A DNA stretch of 64,000 bases, from the NCBI GenBank assembly GCA_963457665.1, contig OY735237.1, forward strand, positions 3,190,322 through 3,254,321. Reading direction: 5' to 3'. Numbering within the stretch: position 1 is the stretch's first letter; each line of letters starts with the position of its first letter. Shown piece by piece: positions 24,897 through 36,126 of this stretch. Source of the DNA: Thysanoteuthis rhombus (Eukaryota; Mollusca; Cephalopoda; Oegopsida; Thysanoteuthidae). Position numbers and translations under genes: made by a program. The notes beneath the pieces are model-generated. The model ran no database searches. It saw only the letters and a list, made by a program, of their open reading frames with translations, and was not told the DNA's origin.

Positions 24897-24898
24897 CC
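24859..24898. repeat. (CT)n microsatellite
   Basis: About 40 bases of CT repeats with one interruption. Confidence 0.95.
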
Positions 24899-26499
24899 TT
24901 CTAACTACTCATTTTTTTAAAGTACACATAATTCATTTAGTCCATACCATTAAAAGTGTCTGTTACATTTTTTAAAGAAAAACGAATCCCTCTTTTGGAA
25001 TGAAAGGGTTGTTACCATTTCATAATTTTTATTTCATGCTTTTAGGGTGGGGAGTAGGTTGAGAAGGTAGTGATCACGACACATATACTTTTTTTATAAA
25101 ATCTCATATTTAATATTTTTTAGAATATTTCCAGATGTTTTCAAAAATTCTTTATTCAAGTGGATCTCCTTGTTGAGATATTTCTAGTTTAAGCCTTGAA
25201 AGTTAATGAGGAAAACTCAAAAAAACAGTATTGGTGTTTTGGTAATGGTATTGCTCCCAAATAAATAAAAAAAACTATTTATTGGTATTTAAATACTGGT
25301 GAGCAAACCCTAGTACTTTGTTATCCTATGAATAATGAAATACATATGACAACTAACATAAATTGGTAATGTCGGTCACTTTGTCAGGCATAACTGAAAT
25401 TAATTTCTCATATTGGATCTCTTTTTTAATTTCATCCAGTGTAACATATGATTGAACAGATTCTATGAGTTTGTTCTGTGTCTAATTGGACTATCTGGTG
25501 AAATTTGTAGCATTGTCAAGGAAGCCTCTTCACTTTCTATCAAACTCACTTTTCATGTCGATAAATTCAACATAGTTACCTCTTTTTGCCAAACTAGTAG
25601 CTTAATTATGACCTCTTGAATGCTTGCTCTGTTTCTGCTCAGTAACATACTGTATTGATTCATGAATTCTTTGTTTCTTTAAGCAAGCTGATTATGCTGA
25701 TTTTCACAAACTCTCTTTTGATTGCTCAACATGTGTTCAATCCTAGCTCCATTGAAAGTTTTTCTAGAAGTGTCGAGTCTTATTACAGTAGGTATAACTT
25801 CATTGGTATCAGTTCTGAGAGTGACCTTATTGCTATGAATTGAATAAACAAAAGAGAAATTGTGTTGATTGACCAAGGATTCCTAAAGAACCAACCAAAT
25901 GCAAAAACCCTTGAAAGACTCTGAATTGTTTGTAGACAGAGACAGAGCAAGAGAGAGAGAGAGTCATTATTGTTATGAATCGAAGAAACAAACGAAAAAT
26001 TGTCTTGATTGACTGAGAAATCTTGATGAACCAACCGAATGTAAACAACACTTAAAAGACTGAAGAATTGGATAGAGACAAAATTATGCCATAATTTCTA
26101 AATTTTTCTTTTGCTCTAATTGTCAAATTTTTAGAAGTATTTATTCCATGCAACTCCTGAAATACTGAAATTGTTTAACATAAGGAAAATGTCACAAATA
26201 GTTCTGACGTATATTTCAATTTTACTTTAATTAGTTCTAACAAAAATTTCAAAGTATCTTTTAACTGTATTTCCTATTTTTGTGGAAAGAAAACTATCAA
26301 AAGTTTGTTTCATTCATTTTGTCATCCCTAACAAGAATTTGTTTTATTTATAGAGTGAAACATTTATAGTTAGAAGTATTATTTTAGTATTATGAATTAT
26401 ATAAATTGAAATATCTCTTCATTTATTTTAAAGATTATTTGTTTTATTTCTATAATATTACTCATTTTATCTAAAATATTACTTTTTATATTTAAATAG

Positions 26500-26850
26500 A
26501 AAAGGGGGTTCGGTAGTTTTTAGGCCAGGGTAGCAGAAGAAAGGCGGGGGAGAAAAGGTAATTAGGTAGTTCAATAAGAGGGTATGAAAAAAAGAAAGGG
26601 AAGAAATTCAGTGTACTAAGGGGGTACGATGTAAGAGGGGAGAGAAAAGAAATCTAAGTAGTTTAATTAGTTGGTAGGAAGAGAGTGAGCAGAGATAAAA
26701 GGTAGTTTACTGAAAAGGTAGGAAAATTCAAACATATGAGACTAATGCTAGTTTATATGATATTTAGATAGTATCATGGACCAGCAATGAAAATTAGAAG
26801 GGATAAGGGAGAGAATGTGACAATGCAGGTATAGGGTGAGAGAAGAGTAG
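26500..26850 (+). other. Purine-rich (G/A) stretch
   Basis: The + strand is dominated by A and G with motifs such as 'gaaaaggtaattagg', 'gtagtt..aataagagggta' and 'ggtaggaa'. A loose repeat of 'aggtagtt' recurs at about 55-85-bp intervals. No coding content is seen. Confidence 0.45.
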
Positions 26851-27914
26851 AAAAATGAAATAATGGATCCGTAGAATTTCAACTGGTGCAACCAGTTAGA
26901 TTTCATTTTGAAATGGGCACCAAAAGTTGTCAATCGTTTTCTACAAAAGCCTGGTACATATGGGCTTCTATATAGGCTAAATTATTTCACTCTAACAAAG
27001 TTTTGCTGATAAAAATATCACCTACCCTCCATTTGAAACAATGGGCACTTCCACTTTTCTTACGTAAAATTTCAGATGAAATTGCTGAGACTTAATCATT
27101 CATATTAAAAGCTTTGCATAGGGAACCATCAAGTCTTTTAAGTAAAAAGAATGTGGAAAAAGTTTTCAAATTCAACAGAAATACAGAAAAATATTTTTTA
27201 CCAAAAACATTATACTCTACTGTAGACCTAAGGGCAGATTCAGGATTTTGAATGGGGGTGCAATTTCTTTTTTTTACTGTATATATTAGACAATGGATGT
27301 AATGGTTTTTTTTTTTCATTTTGATTAGTTGCTTGGAATTATTTTGGGTTTGTATTTTTTCTTAATTTCATAATTAGAAAAAAGTTTTAATTGTATGCTA
27401 ATCAAACAGAGTGATGCATGTTTAGTTTCTTTTCTGAAAAAAAAAATTAATTTCATAGAAATTTGAGTATATCCATAAATTCAATCAAAGGGGATAGTCA
27501 CATTGATATATTTTATGATTATGAAACACCTTTTTTCAAATATTCAACTCTGCTATATAGGTACACAATCTTGAAGAAAGCAAAAATTTAAATTCATTTT
27601 TAAATATTCAAATAATTCTTTGTACAATTTAGTATAGAATATTTGAGATAATTTTCTTTTTACATAATAAGTCTGGAACATAGTTTAGTAAATTATGAAT
27701 TATAAGTTTAAAAAAACGGTTCGGGTTATCCGTCTCTGCACTTAAATTTAGCGGAATTTTGTCGGGGGAGGGTTGTCGAAGAAGGGTTTATTAGCCCTGA
27801 AAATTTTCCTATTGACTTGGTTTGTTTCACAAATTTTAACAATTTTCAAAAACAAACAATTCCGTTCTTTTACTTTATTTCTTTTCGAATTCTCCTTTTT
27901 GATGAAATATTTTT

Positions 27915-28096
27915 TATGAAAATTGATTAAAGCTTTAATCATGACTGACGTCACTTCCTTTTTCAAACTTCCGTAGAATAGATGCAATGTAAACAAGACT
28001 GTCTGGAAGCATCGAACAGATTATCGCAGTATATCCTAATCCATCCCATCTTTTTCAAATACACAAACCATCAAAGTTTATGCATTCGACCATCTT
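27915..28096 (+). promoter_or_regulatory. Shared promoter and exon-1 module, copy B (ZNF-3)
   Basis: It contains a perfect CRE TGACGTCA (27946-27953), an overlapping CACTTCCT, a second ACTTCCG, and a forkhead-like TGTAAACA (27989-27996). Exon 1 ends at 28096 before GTAAGT. The conserved exon-1 ATG is at 28080-28082. Upstream is a TGATTA..TAATCA inverted homeobox-like pair, also partly kept in copy D. It points at ZNF-3, about 6.7 kb away. The transcription start is not defined from sequence alone. Confidence 0.68.
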
Positions 28097-28169
28097 GTAA
28101 GTATTTAAAGCTTTATTTTATTTATCAACTTCAAGGTATAGTAACCAAGTCAATCTTTTCCATGATCGC

Positions 28170-28420
28170 TTCTTATTCGATCGTAATTAACTCATATTTT
28201 ATACATTCATTCAGTCACTTTATTGTTTATCGTTATAATCCATGTTGAATAATCGAATGAAATTTGTTGGCGATAGTCTGATAATTCGGTCTGTAAGTTT
28301 TCTATTCAATCTCTCCCTATTGTGTTTGTTTCATTTGTAGACATGAAAAACCTTGACTTCTCAGTCCTTCCAGGGTTTAGTAGCAAATTTTAACTAATTA
28401 GAAATCCATGAACTCATTAG
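28170..28420 (+). promoter_or_regulatory. Conserved intronic block downstream of copy B
   Basis: It matches the block after copy A and, more extensively, the - strand block after copy D (about 57810-57560). Matches include 'gacatgaaaaa', 'acttctc..gtccttcc' and 'tagtagcaaatt'. Shared length beyond the donor is about 320 bp for B versus D. It could be regulatory or just duplicated intron. Confidence 0.5.
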
Positions 28421-29919
28421 AAAATTTGAATTATGATTCTTCACTTCTGTTATTCCTTGGTTTGTAGCAAATTGGAAATCCATAGATTCATTATTACAAA
28501 ATCATTAAGCTTTACTAAGAAGTAAACAATACAATTTTCTTCTTTTTTTTCTCCGCAAAATGTTTTACCGTCCTGGGAGGTAATATCGGCCTCCTCCTAA
28601 CACCGGCCACCCGAGGTTTTGGATGTTTTAGGACTTGTAACATTTAAATAAGATTAATTTATTCAAGATGCCAGTCAAGGGGTCTTATTTTACAGGAAAA
28701 ATCGGATCTCTTTGTTCATAACGATCAACAATGATATCACTCAATGGAAATCGTTAAACAGTAACTATTCCCCTCTTTAAGTAAGGATTGTAGCTTGTAA
28801 CTTCAGAAAGTTGAATTTATTATCACAAACTACAAACCATATACTCATATTTGTGTTGATATTTTTTCCTGAGAGCCAAACCCAAATTCATAAAATCATT
28901 TTTTTTTAATTAATTATTAAGTGACACAAATATCAGCATAATTTAGTAGAGGTAAAATCGGTACTTTTTATCTTTGAAAGGCGATTTTATGAATTTTGGT
29001 GAGAGTTTTTGAGAAAAAATATCAACATGAATCGAGTATATGGGTACTATTTTGAATCAATGAATTCAATTTTTCAAGTTACACTCTATAATACTGCAAC
29101 ACTTACCTTCCAAGAGGAGAGATGTTATTGTGTCGCGATTAGAGATGAGTGACACTAAACAAGCGATCACTGTAAATTGTTGTTAACACAAACATAACAA
29201 TAGTCCCATTAAATAACACTTGACTAGTAGCTTGAATAAATTACTATCATCCCCAAAATATGATTACATTTTAATGTTCATTTTTTAATCTATAATATTA
29301 TGGATGTGGTGAAACTTTTGAAATCCATATATTGTCACTAATTGATTTTATCCTAAAATCACTCATGAATGTCCTTGATATGGTACCTACCATAGTCCAG
29401 CTGTTAAAGGTCACATATTGTGAGAATTATACAAAATTATGAAAGTATCAGCCAATGAACCATCATATGTCAAGATCAATATAAGATAAGACGACATTTG
29501 ATCTGATGCATGTTTCCCATTTTTGATGGGCTTCTGTATTTTTCTGTAATTTGCATTAAACACGTATGAATGTAAAACAATGTAACCTTTTTTAAGAATT
29601 TTTTAAATGTATAGAATCTTAATTCCAAGTATCAAATTCAAGTATTAATATTTACGTGTTTGATGTCACATTTGAAATTTTATTTACTCATGTATTTAAA
29701 AATCGAATTTTTAGAAAATGTTGCCATAAAAAAAGTTTGTAGGAGTTATCTCCTTTCGATTGGTTTTCAATTATAAAAAAAATGTCTTGAGTATCAAGTT
29801 ATAGTTCAAGAAGTACGGTTTGGAGTTAGTGCTATACATAGGCCATAAAAAGATTTTGTCTCACCACGATTCTATATACATGTAAATCTTGGCTCAGCTA
29901 TACCAGAACCGAAAGTAAC

Positions 29920-31175
29920 CCCAATCCACGTTTTCAAACTAATCCAAAGGACCAGCTAATAGAATGGCTTTGTGAGGTGAAAGTCTTGTTTCAAAAGGAT
30001 TCCTGTGAAGATGATGAATTTATTTCAGGCCACAAAAAGTCCTCAATCTATCCCATGAGCACTTTGCTTCTATTGCCTCTGAAAGTGTTCTCACAGAACT
30101 GATGATGATTCATGCATTGAATGTAATTGCAATGACTATCAATCATCTAAATCCCACTCAAGCCTCTGCATTCTTTTATGACCAGCTACTGTTTGCCGTA
30201 TCAAATTATCTGCAATGGAAACACTTGGAAACTCATGACAAAGATTTTGGATATGATTGGTGGTCTGCACATTGAAATGAATTCTGGGAGATCTGCTAAT
30301 TGATAGAGGGTGGACAATAGCCCTTGTGCAGGCAAAACTGACTACATCTGGTCACTACAGAAGCATTGGGCATTCTGTGTTAGATGGCACATGTAGCATA
30401 CATTGAAACCAATTCTGACAACCTGACTTTCAGTGGCAGAAAGGAATGATACATGAAGAGCCTGATGAAAATATCTTGTATTCATGTAGTTGTCCTTGCT
30501 GTGATTTTCTTTGATAGATTGAATTTTGAAGAGGTGCGGATAGCTTTTGGGATTAAGAAGAATTACAGGTATATCTCAGTCAATGATATCTGTACAAAAC
30601 TTGGTAGTCTAAAAAGCAAAGCTATACTGATGTTTGATGTGCCATTGGAGTGTGATTTGCATCATTCTTCTATGGAAAAGGGGGAAAAATCAGCATGGGT
30701 GGTGTATGTTCCACTTGGAGATCCATTCGTAGCACTCTCTGAAATGCCAAATGATGTGAGTGATACTCTGCCAGATAAGATTGAAATATATGTCATGTAC
30801 AATGAAACATGTTCCTTGAGTTGGGTTAATGGAGCTAGGAATAAGCTATTTGGTCATGGATCGCATTTCATTGAAAATATTCCACCAACTCAAGCAGCAT
30901 TTTCACTGCAGATCAAATGTTTTGTGTATCAGCTGTATGGTGCGAAATTCATACTGCCCAGTCAGTCCTCCTTGACTCATCCAACTGGGGCTTGCTGTAC
31001 AGTGACTCAACATGGTAACCACACTGGACCAACCTCCCAGGAGCATTTGGAACAAAAACTTCTCTGGTGGCTGCAGAGGTTGCTGTGAGTGTGAAGAGGC
31101 TCAGTAACAGTGCATTGAACTTTGTTTCTGTCAAGGAGCTTGCTAGTATGTGAAGAAATTGATCACATATGTAAA
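29920..31175 (+). pseudogene. Broken copy of a repetitive protein family with a PIN-like GCDT region and Cys-rich tail
   Basis: About 30140-30450 reads L-N-P-T-Q, then Q-W-K-H, then the region matching the G-G-L-H-I-E-M motif, then A-L-V-Q-A. From 30453 a 211-residue frame reads RLNFEEVRIAFGIKKNYRYI, then KSAWVVYVPLGDPF, then IENIPPTQAAF. Past it, about 31060-31150 reads G-G-C-R-G-C-C-E-C and C-I-E-L-C-F-C, a Cys-rich tail. I recall this motif order from multicopy uncharacterised proteins of many invertebrates and fish. The usual T-G-C-D-T site is eroded here (L-E-C-D-L). Multiple interruptions show it is a relic. Function is unknown to me; PIN-like is only a suggestion. Confidence 0.62.
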
Positions 31176-31524
31176 CATGACAAGATGAAAATATATAGTT
31201 ATCATAAAATAAAATGATATTTTAAACCAATGGTTTGGCCATGAAACACTGTCTGGTCATTTGTCTTCTCTTATTGGATTCAGCATATCTTAGAATGGTT
31301 TAACAGCTGGACTATCAGACAAAATAGAAAAAGTTGGATTCTGCATATCTTAAAATGGTCTCTTTGATGCTTTAGTCAAAACTTACATGAATTTTCTCTC
31401 AACAGCTGGACTAGAAAAAATAGATTTTCTTTCCTTGAAATATTTCTCTCCAGTGTTTCTAGAAGCAAAAAATTCATCATTAAAAAATTATCAAACTTCA
31501 AGTAAAAGAATTTTGAAAAGATGT

Positions 31525-31650
31525 GTATATTCTCTTATTGATGGGTCTCATATGACTAGAAAGCAAAACTCAACTAGTTTTGTTTTCATTTTTATATCAA
31601 GTATCTTTCTGTTAAAGACGTCTGATTGAAGTTGAATCTTGTTCATCTTT
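31525..31650 (+). repeat. Single copy of the ZNF intronic repeat
   Basis: It contains 'attgatgggtctcatatgac', 'tatatcaagtatctttctgt' and 'gattgaagttgaatctt', matching the three units at 431-752 in the ZNF-1 intron. Confidence 0.65.
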
Positions 31651-32726
31651 TGTCCAAAACTTCTTTTCTTCTGATGAACTTTTGGTTTCATTATTGTCGG
31701 CAAGTATGGCTTCTCATTTCATTTCAAAGAAATTATTTATTTTATTTCCACTTACTAAGTATTTGAGGTATTTTGTGTCTCTTAACAAAGTTGTAGTGAA
31801 GAGCTCTAAGATAACGCTTAAATTTATACAAGAGAAATGTCTTGATCATTACATTGCTGCAGACATCAATAAATGTGGGTTTTGTCACTTACCCACCGAT
31901 ATAAAACATTTTAGCGGTGTTAGATTTCATTTTTTTCATGTTTTTAGTGAACGTCAAAAAAAAATATGACAATCTTCCAAATAGCTAAACCCTCAGGACA
32001 CCATAGCAAATAGAAAAATACAACTAGTAAATATTTTTCCCTCTCATCAATATATTTATTTATTTAGCATAGCAGTTTAATAATTTTTTAGTCAAAACAC
32101 AGAAGAATGAATAGAAAATATCCATTCAAAAAATACTGATTTAATCAAAATAATTGATTTAGAAAAAAATCTTTAAAATGACTATTGATTGAAAAAAAAT
32201 TTTTTTTCCAGATCAAAAGCCTAAACTATTATCAAATAAGATTGAAAAATTGCCTGATAAAAAAATTTACTTAATTTTCCTGTTTTTTTATTTGTTTTTT
32301 ATTCTAAAGTGAGAGCTCTGTTCAAGCAGTTCAAGAATTTTCTTGCAAATCAAGTGATTTATCTGTAATATATGTTGAGAAAAAAATCAATGAAGGCACC
32401 CATGTAAAAGTAGAATGATAAATTGAATTATTGAATGGTGGGTTTGGAATCATTATTCTCTGGAATTTGATAGCAAGAATTCTTCAAAAAGATTCTGATG
32501 AATTGACTACAAAATTATTTTTATTCAAGCCTCAGACATCTTTTTCTCAAATGATGATTTCACACCAAAATTTTTGTTCAGTCCTAGTAAATTTGAACCA
32601 TCTTAATGTTGGATAGTTACTTAAATTTGATAAAGACAATATTTTCCTAATATTTCAACAAAAAAATTGTTTTTGGTCATTGTATAAATCATTTTGTGAC
32701 TAGGATGCAATTCTGAATATTTAATA

Positions 32727-32945
32727 TGAGAGGGGTGCTGAAAAATTATCACCCCAACCAAGAAGGAAATAAGATAGAAACAAATTTTTAAAAAAATACA
32801 AGAATCCTGCAATTTGGCACTTTAGAATATTTAAGAAAAAACTCTCTTTCCAGCTACACTCACAAGATGATGCTGAGATTCAGCAGAATTGGTTGGGCTG
32901 AAAACTAACATCGTTTCTCAAGCCAAGAACTTTTCAGCACTCCTG
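32727..32945. mobile_element. Mariner-like MITE, ~219 bp
   Basis: Left end GAGGGGTGCTGAAAAATTAT and right end (reverse complement) CAGGAGTGCTGAAAAGTTCT form terminal inverted repeats. TA dinucleotides flank both ends (32725-32726 and 32946-32947). The interior has no ORF. This suggests a Tc1/mariner-type nonautonomous element inside the ZNF-3 intron. Confidence 0.7.
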
Positions 32946-33329
32946 TATATATTAAAATCATAACTTTAGAAGGAAGTTCAGCTCCTTTTCAAACATACAA
33001 GAATATAAGGTAAAAATATGAAAATGATGGATAACTACCTACATGGTCAATAAGGACATGAAAAGGGGCTATCGTCAGAAAATTTAAAAATCAAGCACAT
33101 TTCAAGCAATTATATTGACACTCCTATAACAGCATAAGTAAGGTTACTACATACACATTGCTCAATATGTTATAAATGATCGAGAAAAAAACTCTTCTTT
33201 ATCTAGCATATTGTTTGAGTCAAAGGGGGCGATACTTTTTTACATTTTGGATTTTCAGACATCTTTTAGAGCTTTGTTGGAGGAAAAGTACATGATACAT
33301 TTTTGAATTCTACAGAAAAGTTTAGCCAT

Positions 33330-33570
33330 AGGCACACAATCTCAAAGCTATACATACTATGATTGTCGGAAGTTGAATCAAAAGGTTTGTTTGGCAAAAT
33401 GCATAAAATTTAGTAAAATTTCAAAATTAGTTTCAAAACTATCTGAGATACAGACCTAACATTTGAGATTTCCCCATAAGTTTGGTATAGGAGCACCTGT
33501 GATTGGGGGGGATCTGTAAAGGTGACCTGGGGAATTTTTCTTTAAATGAGTGATTTGATATGGAAGAAAC
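33330..33570 (+). repeat. Intronic block shared with the ZNF-1 intron
   Basis: It shares 'taaaatttcaaaa', 'aaaactat..gagatac' or 'aagata', 'agtttggt', and 'ggtgacctggggaa' with about 1310-1480. This is evidence that ZNF-1 and ZNF-3 introns derive from one ancestor. Confidence 0.6.
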
Positions 33571-33944
33571 CCATTGTAAATTTTGCTTTTTTGTGTATAC
33601 CTGGGCAATGCTCATTCCTAAGGTGCATGGAAGGGCCCAGAGTGTAGAGTAGCCTGCCAAAATCACTATGTGAAATAATTTGCCGTTTGTTTTATGAAAC
33701 TATGGCTTCAAATTATGTTGGTCACTTCTTCAAGTGTTGCCAATTTAGATATTTTATTTGTAAGTTTAGATCAAAAAGATCTTTAGTTTGTATTTTTTAT
33801 TCATTTTAAATTTCTTGAGAACTGCTCATCAGAACAACTTCAAACTCAACACTGCAATTCCTTGTGTGCTAATATATCTGGCAAATGTCAACTTGCCAGT
33901 TGTTGTGCAAAAGCCTCCTCCCACGCAGAGATTTATTTGTTGTC

Positions 33945-34030
33945 AGATGTTGGTGCTCCAGCCTAATTGATAAGACTGTTGGATTATTGTCTTTGAGAAA
34001 ATGAATAATAGATCAGTTCTCCACTCAAGA
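33945..34030 (+). repeat. Possible tRNA-like SINE head (weak)
   Basis: 'ggtgctccagcctaattgat' followed about 55 bases later by 'gatcagttctccactc' resembles a degraded tRNA-derived head. A related start, 'ggtgctccaccctaatt', occurs at about 34480. The box motifs are poor. Confidence 0.25.
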
Positions 34031-34761
34031 GAAAACGGATAGTTTTTTAGCTAAATTTCCAACATATATGTGTGTGTTATTTCTAACCATATAATGAGCT
34101 TATATACAATTTTTATTTCTGTACATTCGTTTGTCGCTGATGTATCTCATTGGTTAATTTACCTTCCAATTATAACATAACAATCATATAATAGATTACG
34201 TCTTAGGAACTCTCAAAACGTCTGATCACACGTCAATAGCTTGAGTTGAGACTTTATGAAAACTTGAAAAAGCTAACTTGAATTATTGAAAAAGAAATTA
34301 CCCGATAACTTTAGGCTCCTTAGAGCTGATTCATACAACAATCAAACTTTTATTTTGGATGGGTATATTCTTACATAAACAATAATAAAAGAAACATAAT
34401 TATGAGTCAAGTCTAATGAAATTGCTGTATGGTGTCCTTCAAAATCTTGCTGATTCCTATTTGTAAATTTTACTTTTTGGTGCTCCACCCTAATTAATTT
34501 TCATCTGGTAGAGGTACGTCTCCTTGCTGTATTGGCTTTTGCTGTTATAACAATGTATTCATTTTCTACAACGTTTGATTATATCAAAGTCTCAATCTAT
34601 GTGAGAGATATTTCTTAAAGAGCATTATATCATAATGAAAGAAATTTATAAAAAGAAATCAGATGCTATTAAGCCTATTGAAGTATAAAGTGATTTCATA
34701 TAGTCTAATAATTTTTTGAATTACTATATGTTTAAAGTTTACTTTCTTTTTCTTTTTACAG

Positions 34762-35061
34762 ATGATCCAGCTAAGAAAGAATATTGTGTAATAGTTCAAT
34801 TTTTAAAAACTCAAAAACTCTCACTGGGGAGAAAATATATTTTCTTGTGAACTGTGTGGATCTTCCCTTTTTTTCCGTTAAATCAAGAGCAAAATTTGTT
34901 CAAAAACACGCTGGGGACAAACCATATCTTGTGAAATTTGAGGTGATGTATGGAACTGAAAATGAATTATTTTCATCTGTAGTTTGTAGATCTCCATTTT
35001 CATGGAATATTTCATGAACTTGAATTATTCGGTGAATTAGACTTTCATCATAAAGTGAAGT
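34762..35061 (+). other. 5' part of ZNF-3 exon 2: decayed leader and fingers
   Basis: The exon begins GATGATCCAGCTAAGAAAG after the acceptor. Across frames it reads D-P-A-K-K-E-Y-C, then S-S-I-F-K-N, then T-L-T-G-E-K, then S/C-E-L-C-G-S-S. That is the same order as the leader and finger 1 of the intact ORF that starts at 35062. The leader-plus-array unit therefore seems duplicated in the exon, with the first copy decayed. A TGA at 35056-35058 is in frame before the ATG. Confidence 0.6.
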
Positions 35062-36126
35062 ATGGAAAACTGCCCAGAAAAAGAATATTGTAGATGTAAA
35101 TTGTCTAGTTCAAATTTGAAAAAACTTACTGGTGAGAAACCATATTCTTGCAAACTGTGTGGGTTCCCCATTTCGCAGAAATCAGATTCGGTGATGCATA
35201 TACGTACACACACTGGAGAAAAGCCAAATTCTTGTAAAGTTTGTGGCTCTTCCTTTTCAAGGAATTCAACCTTGAAACGACATATGCGAATACACACTGG
35301 AGAGAAACCATACTCTTGTGAGGCGTGTGGATCTTCTTTTTCACAGAAGTCACATTTGGTGAGGCATATGCGAACACATACTGGAGAGAAGCCAACTTTG
35401 AGTCAGCGTAAGGGAACACATACTGGGGGTAAACCTTATCTTTGTGAAGTGTGTGGCTCTTCCTTTTTGCAGAATTCACATTTAATCCAACATATGCGAA
35501 CACACACAGGAGAGAAGCCATATTCTTGTGAAGTGTGTGGTGCCTCCTTTTCACAGAAGTACAATTTGAACCAACATAAAAGAACGCATACTGGAGAGAA
35601 ACCATATTCTTGTGGAGTGTGTGCCTCTTATTTTTCAGACAATTCGTGTTTGATCCGACATATGCGAACACACACTGGAGAGAAGCCATATTCCTGTGAA
35701 TTGTGTGGCTCTTCCTTTTCACGAAAGTATACTTTGACCCGACATTTGCGAACGCACACAGGCAAGAAGCCATATTCTTGTGAAGTGTGTGGCTCTTCCT
35801 TTTCAGAGAATTCAGATTTGATCAAACATATGCGAACACACACTAGAGAGAAGGCATATTCTTGTGAAGTGTGTGGCTCTTCTTTTTCACGAAAGGAACA
35901 TTTGTTGTGGCATATGCGAATACACACTGGGGAGAAGCCATATTCTTGTGAAGTTAATAGCTCTTCTTTTTCACAGAAGTCCAATTTGATCAAACATATA
36001 CGAACACACACTGGAGAGAAACCATATTCTTGTGGAGAGTGTTATTCTCCCATAGACAAGTTGAATTTAAAGCAACATATGCTCTCAAACACTGGACAGA
36101 AATTATATTCATCTGTAGCATACTAG
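35062..36126 (+). CDS. ZNF-3: C2H2 zinc-finger protein, 9 intact fingers with internal damage
   Basis: The protein has 354 residues. A leader (C4, C10, C12) leads to finger 1 at C30. Fingers 1-3 start at C30, C58 and C86. A fourth has lost 14 residues, leaving only its helix end at residues 112-120, with the frame kept. Fingers resume at C128 and run at a 28-residue pitch to the one at C268. The next (C296) has Asn for its second Cys. The last (C324) has a shortened loop and Asn for its final His. Nine fingers keep all CCHH ligands. Helix positions -1, 2, 3 and 6 of these read QSDM, RSTR, QSHR, QSHQ, QYNQ, DSCR, RYTR, ESDK and REHW. One linker is TREKA and one TGGKP. The ATG has A at -3 and G at +4. 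It is probably expressed but eroding at the C-terminus. No effector domain is visible. Confidence 0.86.
   Translation: MENCPEKEYCRCKLSSSNLKKLTGEKPYSCKLCGFPISQKSDSVMHIRTHTGEKPNSCKVCGSSFSRNSTLKRHMRIHTGEKPYSCEACGSSFSQKSHLVRHMRTHTGEKPTLSQRKGTHTGGKPYLCEVCGSSFLQNSHLIQHMRTHTGEKPYSCEVCGASFSQKYNLNQHKRTHTGEKPYSCGVCASYFSDNSCLIRHMRTHTGEKPYSCELCGSSFSRKYTLTRHLRTHTGKKPYSCEVCGSSFSENSDLIKHMRTHTREKAYSCEVCGSSFSRKEHLLWHMRIHTGEKPYSCEVNSSSFSQKSNLIKHIRTHTGEKPYSCGECYSPIDKLNLKQHMLSNTGQKLYSSVAY

Larger units (their letters stand above)
16721..27914. other. Long intergenic spacer, ZNF-2 to ZNF-3 promoter
   Basis: I see no credible gene here. The stretch holds five long (TA)n tracts (17.0, 17.5, 17.7, 20.6 and 21.0 kb), two pieces of a Tc1-like transposon (22.1-22.8 kb), a (CT)n tract (24.86 kb) and a short (AG)n near 25947-25961. 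There is also a purine-rich zone at about 26500-26850. The remainder is AT-rich DNA without visible structure. Confidence 0.6.
28097..34761 (+). other. Presumed intron 1 of ZNF-3
   Basis: The intron starts with GTAAGTATTTAAAGC and ends with TTTTTACAG at 34761. It holds the conserved block (28170-28420), a broken repetitive gene (29920-31175), the intronic repeat shared with ZNF-1 (31525-31650), a MITE (32727-32945), a block matching ZNF-1 intron 1260-1510 (33330-33570) and a weak tRNA-like piece near 33950. Otherwise it is featureless AT-rich DNA. Confidence 0.6.

Noticed and set aside
35126-35773. 215-codon frame on the - strand over ZNF-3
   Set aside because: This is an antisense shadow of the finger array. 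It repeats every 28 codons and has no independent domain.
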